Below the pieces are notes generated by a model that worked only from the letters and a program-made list of their open reading frames with translations, ran no database searches and was not told the origin of the DNA. Below, in pieces: positions 54,101 through 62,300 of a DNA stretch of 64,000 nt; the stretch's first letter is position 1; the number at the start of each line of letters is the position of its first letter. A program made the position numbers and the translations under genes. This DNA comes from Paralithodes platypus (lineage: Eukaryota > Arthropoda > Malacostraca > Decapoda > Lithodidae). The stretch covers positions 58,550,421 through 58,614,420 of the forward strand of contig CM064502.1 in NCBI GenBank assembly GCA_032716605.1. Reading direction: 5' to 3'.

Positions 54101-56538
54101 ATAGGCTATAGCCTAGCCAGGGTGTCGAATGACGCTGTTTTTTTGAGTGATACAACTTTCTGTATAATGATAAACAAAAATTAATCCTAGCCTAGCCCTA
54201 GCCTACGTATTTTGATATTATTATTTTAAAAGTTAGACATCTAAAATAGGCCTAGGCTTAGGCCTACTGTGTTCCAAAACTCAAGAGTAGCCTAGGCTAG
54301 GTTAGCCTAGCCTTACAAAAAAAAAAAAAAAAAAAAACAGGAATGTTGGTCTAGGCTAAGTTTAATATACACTTCCCAGGTCATTTTAACAGTTCTATTG
54401 CTTCTATATATCATATAATACACCATAGAGTAAGTTTTTAATAACTAGAAAAAAAGGTCATCTTCTAAATAATTACCATAATTGAGGACCTTCGCCATTC
54501 CCGGGTTAAGAGTGGGCTCTGAGTCTTAGCCTACCAGAACCAGATTCCCAGCTGCCTAGCTAACCTTATTTTTTACTGTCTTTAACCTCAAATCTTCCTT
54601 GATCTTCATTAGCCTATCAATACATTATACATAGCCCCACTAGTGGGGGCAGTCCTAAGATTGTTGGATAATGGGTTATCCTAAGCCTAATATGCCTAGC
54701 CTCAGCGGCTCAGCCTAGGCTACTCATTTCTGCTTCAAATTATCATTATCATCATAGGCCTAGGCTAATACAAGTAGGCCTAGGCTTATCTGAAAAAAAT
54801 AATATGCTTGGCTACTTACAAAATCGCTGTTTGGTGCTTGCTAGAAGTCAGGTTTATCCAAAGTATCACCTTGAACTTATACCTTATATATAATGAGTTC
54901 CCCAAGATTAATATGCACAATTTTAGAATGTGTAGGGCACTCGCACTTCACATGAAGTCAATGTTATTCCAGCCCCTTAATTCACTCTATTTTTCCACAA
55001 ATATATCGGTAAATAACAGCTAACACATTTCCAAGTGTTCCACAGTTGATTGGCGGCAAGCTAATTTGACGTCATCATTGGATTATTCTCGGAAACACCA
55101 CAATGGAAAACATTGCTGATATTCGTTCGTTGTTTTCCATTAATCCAACCACATATATACCCCTGAAAAACCAATAATTCATCATAAAATCGTACTAATT
55201 TATAGCTTACCTTATGCCTCAAGGTCTTGCGCTCTTTGTCAAACACATAAAATTTATATTCATTCACTATTTTTAAGAAATTAGAGACCCCATAAAGTTA
55301 GCAAATACGAAAAAATATCGTGTATTTTGTGGGAGTTTAATTAAGATCAGATCAGATCAGAAAACTAACATTCAAACTTAAATTAATATTTTACATTATT
55401 CATTTCAGTGAAATTTAGTCAATATATTAAACACATGGAGTAGTTTAGTTAATATATAGGCCTACATAGTTTTAGATAAATACCTATTATTATCCTTTAA
55501 TCTACATATTATTGAGCATTCGAGTGCCAATAAAATTACGGTAGTTGTGTTCGTCTTGACTCAGCCTTCGGCGCAATATAACATCGGAGTGTAGGGGTAC
55601 ATTGGTTGGTTGGTTGGTTGTTTGTTTGTTTGTTTGTTTTAGCGGACTCTCCCATCCAGGAGTTCGTTCTATGAACGATGGCTGTTTCCTTATTGTAATA
55701 TATTTGTTATATTGGTGCTAAAGTCAGTCACCTCATCCGAACCGAACAAGTTGTGTTTTCACAGTGTAAACAAATCGCTCTCATGACTCGAGCTCTGGAT
55801 TTATCCGTCTATATTTACATTAGTAGCTGCATTTGGACTTCAATACAGGTGATATATAATAGTTCTAAGATCATAGCCAATATAGAGTACAGTGTAGAGC
55901 AAAGCAACTATCGTTTGATGAGTGTAATGTAGAAATAGAATGGCAGGTTTAGCGGGGCTCCCGGCCGCCCCGGGACAGTCACAGGCTCTTAGCCTATTTC
56001 AGTATCAATATTTTTTCAATGTTAGGTTCGGGATCACGAAGAAAATGGGCGAATTTTGGCACACTGCCTATACCACATCACTTACCATGCCGTACCTTCC
56101 TGTTAAATACAATAATAATTTGTTTAGGCCTAGCTCGTATAGCCTAGGTGCAATTATAGAATAATAGGCTAGGCCTACCCTAAATAGCTTAGCCTATTAG
56201 AAAAAATAGCCGTCAAAATAAACGGGAACTTAACCGCTGCGATCGACCTACTGTATGTAAACATGACGACCGTATGCCCGGATACTACATCCTTCCCAAG
56301 GAATATTTACCGTTGCCGAGACTCAACGAACATCCATTGCCAAAAGTAAACAGCCTAAATACCGGTCATAGTTTTTGTGAGCGAGAGAGCTTTTACACTT
56401 ATAATACTCTCCAACAGAGTGTACCTGTGGGTTAACCGGGTATTCATATAACTTACTGCCTGCTGCTCGAGACGCCTGAACTCCCACGAGCCCAGAAATT
56501 TGCCGATATTTCAGAGACACCCGAGAAATAGCCGCCAT
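42079..56538 (-). CDS. NDUFB8: NADH:ubiquinone oxidoreductase subunit B8 (complex I), exons 56538-56457, 48015-47795, 46243-46085, 42138-42079
   Basis: NDUFB8 is a single-pass accessory subunit of the membrane arm of mitochondrial complex I. The four exons join in phase (1, 0, 0) to give 173 residues against 186 in human. Exon 1 begins AACATGG and is a basic, Ser/Arg/Ala-rich presequence. Exon 2 has the family signature WKPGPYP-x-TPEE, then KYGLREDEYKPY, DDGTGLGDYP and NFGEP. Exon 3 has the DMYG loop and the transmembrane stretch FLSFAAVMAFFFGSYYY. Exon 4 ends LPKQYPGNGATNYTFEKPE. Introns of 8.4, 1.6 and 3.9 kb are packed with repeats, including two RTE copies in opposite orientation. The exon 1 link rests on the matching phase and typical presequence; the other three exons are certain. 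Confidence 0.94.
42198..45409 (+). mobile_element. Full-length RTE-type non-LTR retrotransposon with target duplication
   Basis: The 12-bp duplication ATGTATGCGTAA at 42,186-42,197 and 45,410-45,421 bounds the element. It has a short 5' leader starting CCCCCCCTGGGGG, one long ORF, almost no 3' UTR and a (GATA)n-type tail, all as expected for the RTE group. It lies in the last NDUFB8 intron, antisense to that gene. Confidence 0.93.
42386..45397 (+). CDS. RTE endonuclease-reverse transcriptase, 1003 residues, intact
   Basis: The N-terminal APE endonuclease shows WNVSGMND, TETKW, VYAPTED, LIGDMNGKVGD and the terminal LSDHYVVV. The reverse transcriptase shows APGTDGV, the finger motif GNHRGICLLS, motif A (VAFMDLEKAYDRV), motif B (GLKQGCVMSPWLF) and motif C (LLFADDTVL). 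The C-terminal region ends FGDRGVRQ just before the (GATA)n tail. There are no frameshifts or stops, so the enzyme may be functional. The start ATG at 42,386 follows a 188-bp leader. Confidence 0.95.
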   Translation: MPSDILRMATWNVSGMNDGTKEREVLEVLVNARLDVCGMTETKWKGSDVREWECGMGVCAGVSEGTAREGACLFVSSKWKECVREYGSVGSRIVWVRMKVGIQTWVIVCVYAPTEDILERKKEEFWMNVEACLEKFDKNERIFLIGDMNGKVGDRKVEGVVGGWGVPSEVNGNGSALVDVCVGRRLWIANTFFRHRMIHRYTWKRMLTMKDKTVVERKSLIDYVCVDERMKKSVMDARVYRGIGGGLSDHYVVVAKVRIQKKWVRRAGGRREEGGMVRRVERLQEEEVREEYRRAVERRLGGFDLEVMEEVEEMSKVFKDEICAACEEVCGVRRRGRGVKGTAWWTEEVRIAVEEKKKAYREWLGSRGNEDSERQKRARYVESKRVVKRVVKESKRRVDEEFGRNLSVKWRESKKLFWKEVKKVREGSKGNSKGVKDKNGRMLAEKQERVERWREYFSELLNERNEEPANIAGYGMGGRRREVVEEEVGIRRSEVWEAMKRVKLGKAPGTDGVCGEMLRYGGEIVIEWVWKMCKLAWEKGSAPDDWKTGIIVPLYKGKGERGVCGNHRGICLLSVVGKVYSRVVIERVRVRTEKWIGDEQGGFRKGRGCVDQIFTLNCVVEKYLEKKQKVYVAFMDLEKAYDRVDREGLWKVLRIYGVEGKLLKAVKSMYEGAKAAVRVESEQSEFFDLNVGLKQGCVMSPWLFTVYMDGVMKEILSRAVDVGVSLKREGIEWKLPILLFADDTVLMSDNEWELQGLVNEFGTVCEKRNLKVITGKSKVMVFERGEVTEREVKLNGQAMEIVNSFKYLGSVLSKDGTMDEEVRERVQQGKRVVGTLKAVTRNRVVSMEVKKSLHDSVVIPTLTYGSEAWTLVERLRPRVRAVEMNYLRSACGVTWRDRQTNEEVRRRCGVEVDVLESVKRNNLRWFGHMERMESERMTKRVYESEVEGQRGRGRPNMRWKDGVRNYMNEGGAGWGEGRRLTGDRGAWGRFVRGHPFGDRGVRQ
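46085..46243 (-). CDS. NDUFB8: NDUFB8 exon 3 (transmembrane segment)
   Basis: Fifty-three codons lie between ACACACAG and CTG|gtgagt. It encodes LHKDFDMYGLDRVN, then the hydrophobic span and YYLEDRKLHWPL. A truncated copy of TTAA family B lies directly against the donor side. Confidence 0.95.
46285..46516 (+). repeat. Dispersed repeat R-A, uninterrupted copy
   Basis: The longest clean copy, from AAAATGTAAAACTTGCAAAC to CACGTTAAAGGAATTA. It lies in NDUFB8 intron 2, 40 bp upstream (in gene sense) of exon 3, and serves as the empty-site reference for the CR1 fragment at 36.3 kb. Confidence 0.78.
47044..47241 (-). mobile_element. Reverse-transcriptase-like C-terminal fragment
   Basis: The - strand encodes QLIRFCNICTKVEDYWARAR, then LLVDRGFEASKLFHKF, resembling the fingers/thumb tail of Penelope-like or related reverse transcriptases. 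It is short, with a stop at 47,044, in NDUFB8 intron 2. Confidence 0.4.
47451..47533 (+). repeat. SINE S2 fragment
   Basis: ATCCTGGGAGAATCACATGC and the S2 tail words are present; the box A half is missing. In NDUFB8 intron 2. Confidence 0.55.
47795..48015 (-). CDS. NDUFB8: NDUFB8 exon 2 (conserved matrix-side domain)
   Basis: It spans 2 bases plus 73 codons between CCCAACCAG and CCT|gtacgt. It carries WNKDWKPGPYP, the strongest family signature, and NWDFPEHRRNFGEP at its end. Confidence 0.95.
48086..48146 (+). mobile_element. Internal RTE fragment
   Basis: About 60 bp encode LGNVLNKDGSMDEEVREM, matching LGSVLSKDGTMDEEVRER of the full-length RTE. It is in NDUFB8 intron 1. Confidence 0.75.
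48160..49600. repeat. Repeat field with a foldback (48,945-49,505)
   Basis: AAGCGTCCGACGACGCTCCG...GGCGGTACGCCC and GGGCGTACCGCC...CGCGGACGCTCGCG are inverted arms about 50 bp long. Related pieces (GTCTATTTTGACGGC; CGTACGGTTGTCATATTTAC) occur at 48,160-48,225 and, reversed, at 56,210-56,290. A poly(T) tract lies at 48,370-48,391. NDUFB8 intron 1. Confidence 0.6.
48832..48928 (-). repeat. tRNA-Thr-derived SINE (family S1)
   Basis: The reverse strand reads GGTGTGGTGGAGTGGTCTTG, CTGGTAATCC and GGGTTCAAATCCC, then the tail GATATTATTGGGATGG shared with the 7.0-kb copy. In NDUFB8 intron 1. Confidence 0.75.
49928..50652 (+). mobile_element. APE endonuclease half of a CR1/Jockey-like element, truncated at its 3' side
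   Basis: The sequence encodes YYTNCRSLCNKMNELRALV, IDIIALTETWINTES, then after a one-base frameshift in a T run (about 50,345) FDIPGYSLFKYDRTSRRGGG, VIYRPPNMS and IMGDLNF. The reverse transcriptase half is absent, which is unusual because these elements normally lose the 5' side. Direct repeats of about 165 bp (49,134-49,300 and 50,653-50,815) flank it. Confidence 0.8.
51827..53180 (-). mobile_element. 5'-truncated RTE copy, nearly identical to the 42-kb element
   Basis: It matches the last 1.35 kb of the full-length copy (breakpoint at its base about 44,056) and is flanked by AACTATT at 51,820-51,826 and 53,181-53,187. The 441-codon frame stays open and differs from the full-length copy at only five residues, so both insertions are recent. 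It lies in NDUFB8 intron 1, in the same orientation as that gene. Confidence 0.93.
53190..56320. other. Repeat-poor part of NDUFB8 intron 1, no gene seen
   Basis: The sequence is AT-rich with many TAGGCCTA-type words and a poly(A) tract at 54,317-54,338. A phrase TTGAGGACCTTCGCCATTCC...GGGTTAA (54,483-54,509) resembles, reversed, the left end of the foldback at 1,490. No coding region is supported. Confidence 0.5.
56457..56538 (-). CDS. NDUFB8: NDUFB8 exon 1 (mitochondrial presequence)
   Basis: There are 27 codons plus one base, from ATG (56,538, context AACATGG) to the donor GTAAGT. The peptide MAAISRVSLKYRQISG... has no acidic residue and several Arg/Lys, typical of a matrix-targeting sequence. 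The dangling A joins CT of exon 2 to make Thr. Confidence 0.75.
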
Positions 56539-57639
56539 GTTGTGTTGATCAGCTGGTCGGTGAAGAAGTGATGCAGTATTGCCACCTCCGCTAGATAGTA
56601 AATAAATACTGAAAATCGCTACAATTATCCACACTCCCTAGAATTTCGCTCTAAAATTGCTAAAATCTCCTGAATATTGCTAAAATTCATGCCTCTAGAT
56701 GTAATTTTGTTTACTCTAGAGCGAAGTAATATACCTCTAGATCTAGCAGGAAAGTAGCTAAATTGGCAACACTACTACTAAATTCGCCCAAGAGCCAGAA
56801 AAAGTAGCCAATAGCCAGAAAAAGTAGCCCGATAGCCAGAAAAAGTAGCCCAATTTCTTCTTTTCTGCCCTTTCTTGTCAATATTTACCCTTGGTGACAT
56901 GTATTGTTAGGACTATGGGATAGTTTTGGTATTATTTAATGATTGTAGTGTCTGAAAAGCATCCTCAAATCTACAACTACTTTCATTTTATCCCTATAAA
57001 CTAGCCCAATTGTGCGAGCAAAATTTGACCTTGGCACCTTTGGACTGTGTGATGCAATGGTGCATATATATGTAGGGGAAATTTTCTTTATATTTTGGAA
57101 AACGTAGCCTATGTAGTTCATAATTTTCAGTTGCTAAAATGTACGGCCTGTTTTGCCTGTATATAGAGAAACATGGGACAAGTGCTGTGAATATAGGCTA
57201 TGGTTTGAAGACGAATTTAGGAATTTTACCTTTTTGTTATTGTAGCCTATAAAGAGACAGAGACCAAACATTTCTGGGATCCAATGCACTATATATATAT
57301 ATATATATATATATACGATAACTAGACAAACATTGATTACTTATTCCGCCCATCGGATTTTATAATTTAGTTATCGGTCAAGCTCCATTTTCTTTTAAAT
57401 CTATTAAAGAAAATGAATACTTTAGAATGGGTAACTAAATACAAATATTTAAATCCCTACCATTTAGTTTATTTCGAGTAAATACAGGTAAAACCAGCTA
57501 CTTTGTTTTCAGTTATAAGAATGAGTTTATTTATAATAAACAACGATGCAAAATTAAATTAACATGGAGAATAGTAACAAGCAGTTATGTAGACAATTTA
57601 GGCTACAGTATTTGAAAGTATCGGAGATTCGGATCTATA

Positions 57640-58118
57640 CTTACTTGGTCATACTTGGTAGAATTCCGTCCTCTGTGGACGCAGCTAAAGTGGACTTCCG
57701 CTGCAGCCAGGCAGCTCCGCAACTCCCTCGTTCCGTCTATTTACTAACGAGTTGGATGCGGTGCTGGGATATCCTGGTATTGGGGGCTCGTCTGGTACTG
57801 TAGCCAGCCATCGGTCCAGCTGACGCTTGAAGGAGTCTGTCGTGACTCCCGTCAGTTCCCGTCAGTTCCCGTCAGATCGCTCGATAAAGATAACTCAATT
57901 ATGTCCTGCGAGTCGATTCATGAACAGTGCACCTTTTTCTCTTCAGTTTGTGGTTCCTGTAGGCCTAAATGTCACCCTGGTTCCAGTAGGGTCCATTTGG
58001 GCTCATCGATCATGTGTCCTGGTTAAGTGTATTAATAATTATTTGTAGTAGTTGAATTAGTATTAGTATCAGCAGCAGTAGTGTAGAGGCCCCTTTGGTT
58101 CTTGTAGTGCTCTTCTGA
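57640..58118 (+). other. Probable leader of the composite retroelement
   Basis: This stretch has no recognised gene. It includes three copies of a GTTCCCGTCA-like phrase (57,852-57,875) and a triplicated GGAAAGC near 58,163-58,180. Its position just ahead of the open frame suggests an untranslated leader, but its 5' boundary and target duplication are not determined. Confidence 0.3.
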
Positions 58119-59399
58119 CTCATCGCAGTCCTAATAACTGAAGTAATAGTAGTAGGTAGTAGCGGAAAGCGGAAAGCGGAAAGTAATGAGGAGCCAACAA
58201 GAGACACAAGAAAGGGAGACGACAACCGAGACGGAAGAGAGGATGGCAGGCCTCCAAGGAGGCCAAATGAAGCAGGCAGAGGTGGAAACATACTCTGGAA
58301 AGGATTACGGGAAGAGGAAGTTAGAATTTGGATTGATGCAACGTACTCAGAAATAGTATATTGGTCTGCACACAACTTTTTCAACCCTCCAAAATGTGGT
58401 GCCACCACCAACATGCTGAACGATATGACAAAGCTCATTTATAACTATGTCTATGACACATCTTTAGCTCCGTATGTTCTCAAGATAATTTTCAGCATTC
58501 CACATCTCTTCTTGCAAAAAACTCACCACAAATCTAATCAAGGCGAAAATGTGACTGCGCTAACAAGAAGAATGAAATTATGGAATGAGAACAAGATGGA
58601 TGACTTACTCAATGAAGCCAGATCATTACAAGGGAGACTAGGCAGGCGGCGGCAAAAAAAGAAAAACAATGAAGACGAGGCCAGGAGATTCGGCGACCAG
58701 ATGAGGCAAGGAAAAGTGGCACCTGCAATAAGGTCCCTGACAAAGGAGGCAGCTTGTGGGTTGCTGCCTATCACAAGAGAAACCATCCAAATGTTGAAAG
58801 AGAAACATCCACAACCTAGTGTCCACGAGAGTCAGAGGCTAGAGGGTGATTATATACCACCGAACACCGTCATATACGAACGAATCACAGGCGAAATGAT
58901 TTGGAAAAAGGCTCTAGGGACACAAGGCAGTGCAGGCCCATTAGGGCTGGATGCAAACGGCTGGAGGACAATCCTGAGTAGAGCAATCTTCGGACTAGCA
59001 GCAACAGACTTATGTAGGGCTCTGGCAGCTCTTGCAAGAAAGATGACCACCCAAAATTGTCAACATTAGGAGGCTTACACAGCTTGTCGCCTAATACCTT
59101 TAGACAAGAATCCAGGATGCAGACCAGTAGGAGTGGGTGAAGTGCTGAGAAGAATCATCGGAAAATGCATAATGGAAGTGGTGAAAGACGATGTGCGGTC
59201 AGCGGCCGGTAATCTCCAAGTGTGTGCCGGCCACCAAGCAGGGGGAGAGGCAGCAATTCATGCCATAAGAAAAATATATGAGCAAGTGGACTGTGAAGCT
59301 GTGCTGCTAGTGGATGCAACAAACGCCTTTAACACCATCAACAGAAAGACGGCAATACATAACATCAAAGTAAAATGCCCCAGTTTGCCACCTATGTAG
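58119..59399 (+). pseudogene. 5' part of an RLE-type reverse transcriptase ORF, broken by one stop and one frameshift
   Basis: This frame is open from 58,119 (first ATG 58,413) to a TAG at 59,067-59,069, then open again to 59,399 in the same frame. It holds the N-terminal and fingers region (QGKVAPAIRSLTKE; GSAGPLGLDANGW), the [20 protein letters not shown] block and motif A ([14 protein letters not shown]). The downstream frame takes over at about 59,376-59,384, where a run of C suggests a one-base loss. I know this reverse transcriptase type as repetitive sequence in corals and other invertebrates but cannot name its clade. The first 300 nt lack an ATG, so the true start is uncertain. Confidence 0.8.
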
Positions 59400-62300
59400 A
59401 GAACACCTATAAAAAGCCTGCGGACCTCTTCATAGTAAACAACCAGAACACACGAAGGGGAACACCTCTGAAATCAATGGAAGGAACCACACAAGGTGAC
59501 CCAGTAGCAATGGCAATGTACGCCTTAGGTCTCTCAGTGTTGCTAACCTTAACAAGCCATGAGGCGACGCAAGTAAAGCAGGTGGCCTACGCAGACGATC
59601 TCACTGGAGCGGGAAAAGTCAACAATCTCAAGCACTGGTGGGAGCAAATATCAGAGGTAGGACCAAAAATAGGGTACCATCCAAATGCCAGAAAGTCAAT
59701 ACTAATAGTAAAAACAGAACATTATGAAAGGGCGGTAGAAGCTATCAGCGGTAGTGAAGTGGTAGTAACAAAGGACGGACAGTGTCACCTTGGGGCGGTG
59801 ATTGGCACGGAAGAGTTCAAGAACAAATACATAGAGGAGAAGGTCAGAGAATGGGTAAAAGAAATTGAGAAACTGGCCAATATTGCAAAGACGGAACCAC
59901 AGGCCGCGTATTCGGCATTCACATATGGGGTCAAACATCGCTGGACCTACTTGATGAGAACCGTTCCAAATGTGAACGCATTACTTCAACCACTGGAAGA
60001 TGCCATCAGAGACAAACTCATCCCAGCGTGGATAAAGTTGCACACCCCAAATGATACGGAGAGGGAGCTGCTCGCACTGCCTCCTAGGTTGGGAGGGATG
60101 GGAATCATCGACCCAGTGAAGAGGGTGGTAACGGAATACCAGAACTCAGTAAAGATAACAGGATCTCTCACTGACCGTATCATAGCACAAGATTCTGACG
60201 GTGAAGTAGACCAGGCAGACATCTACAACATCAGAAAGACCATCACGTCAGAGAGGCAAAACTCACAGAAAAATGACCTGGCACAATTGATGGGACAACT
60301 TCACCCGAGACAAACAAGAAAACTACAAATAGCACAAGAAACGGGCGCTTCAAATTGGCTGACAACACTACCAATCAAGGCAAAAAGCTTCAATCTCAAC
60401 AAACAAGAATTTAATGATGCTATTGCACTGAGGTATGATTGGCCGATTGAAGGACTGCCCGATCGATGCGTTTGTGGAACCATCAACGATACAGACCACA
60501 CCATGATATGTAAGAAAGGAGGATTCATCAGCATCAGGCACGATGAAGTAAGAGATGTAACAGCGAACATGCTCAGGGAGGTGTGTAGAGATGTGGTGAG
60601 CGAACCATCACTCATTCCCTTGGATGGAGAGATCATGCAGCACAGGACGGCCAACACATCCACTGAAGCAAGATTGGACGTTAGTGCAAGAGGCTTTTGG
60701 ACAAATGCACAGCGAGCGTTCTTTGACATAAGAGTATTTGACCCAATGGCCCACAGCTACAGCGAGCTGTCTCTGGAGGCTGCACACAAGAGGAACGAAC
60801 GAGAGAAGGTCAGGACATATGGAGAAAGGATCTTACACGTCGAACATGGCAGCTTTACCCCACTAGTCTTCACCACATCAGGAGGGATGGGACCCAGGGC
60901 CCAGTGCTTCTATTCAAGGCTAGCAGAGATCATCGCAGAGAAGAAGCAACAGCCTAGGAGCCACGTCGTAGCCTGGATGAGATGCCGTCTATCTTTCTCA
61001 TTGCTCAGATCAGCACTACTATGCTGTGCTGACGGCTCAGTTGTGACGGCAATGGCGGGAGGGATGAAGGGTGCGGGCGTAGCCCTCTCTCTATGTATCA
61101 TCCTTCTCAACATCCAGAGGGGCTGTGCTGATATACAGGTGCAGAGGGGACCGGTAGTGTACCAGGTCAACACTAAACAAGTATTGAGGGACCTCGTCAC
61201 ACAGAAATCACACACGAGTGAAATTTCTGTCACCATTCCTGCCTGGTCTATTTCATATATCGGGAAGACGCCGCGACTGGGCAAATACTCTGGCACAACC
61301 TCGCTACAACACCTATTGTGCTACACTCTAATTAGCTGCGGAGATGTAGAGACCAACCCCGGCCCTAGTTCAACGTTGAAGAAACCTCACCACCAAACAA
61401 GTAAGGCAGACACCGACATTTCAACAGTCCCTAGCAGTAAAATTCGTTATAACAAACTGGGCCAGCAGGCACCCAAGTCTCCCGTCACGCTCCAACTCAC
61501 AACCAAGACCGCAGGGCAACCGCCAGCACAGTGCCAACATTCTACCTACTCAACATTACCCTCAACTGTATCATCACTACCACAGATATCGGTGACCCAA
61601 GTAACACAACATGCAACCAGAACACCCAAACAAACAGGAAGCTCTAGCAAACACATCGACAATGAAGTAACAGCAACAACGGCCAAGAACAAGGACATAA
61701 AACAACAAATACAGGTAGGGGTGGGAGGGGGGCAAGGGGGAGCCACAACCTGTCCTCATCTCACGCGCTCACACACCATCAGCCGCTCACGGCGCACAGC
61801 TGATCACCACACCGCCAGACGTACGATGAACAGTAACAGGAAAATATGTATAGTGTGCGATATTGGATTCAACAAAAGGAGTACAACGTCACAATGTAGT
61901 AGTTGTAATGAAACAGTACACGATCGATGTACTTACGTTACTAGCAGAAAAGAAGTGGAATGCGATAAATGTAGGGAAATAGCTATTAAGGGTCCTAAAA
62001 TCATTTGTGAAATATGTGAATCACTCATAACAAGAAAACAAAGGATCATAAACTGTGTTAAGTGTAAAACTGTAGCTCACATGAAGTGCATCTCTAAGAA
62101 GACCAACAGTGAAGAACGGGAATTCCTATGCAACATATGTGCCTTGCATTCATTACCGAATATTAATGTAAATGAACCAATTAGTATTAACAACTCAGAA
62201 TCCAGCCAGGACACATTCAAAATCAAAGATGAATACAGAGTGTTCACCAACAAAGGGCTCCATCTTATCCACATTAACGCCAGATTAATGTACCATAAAT

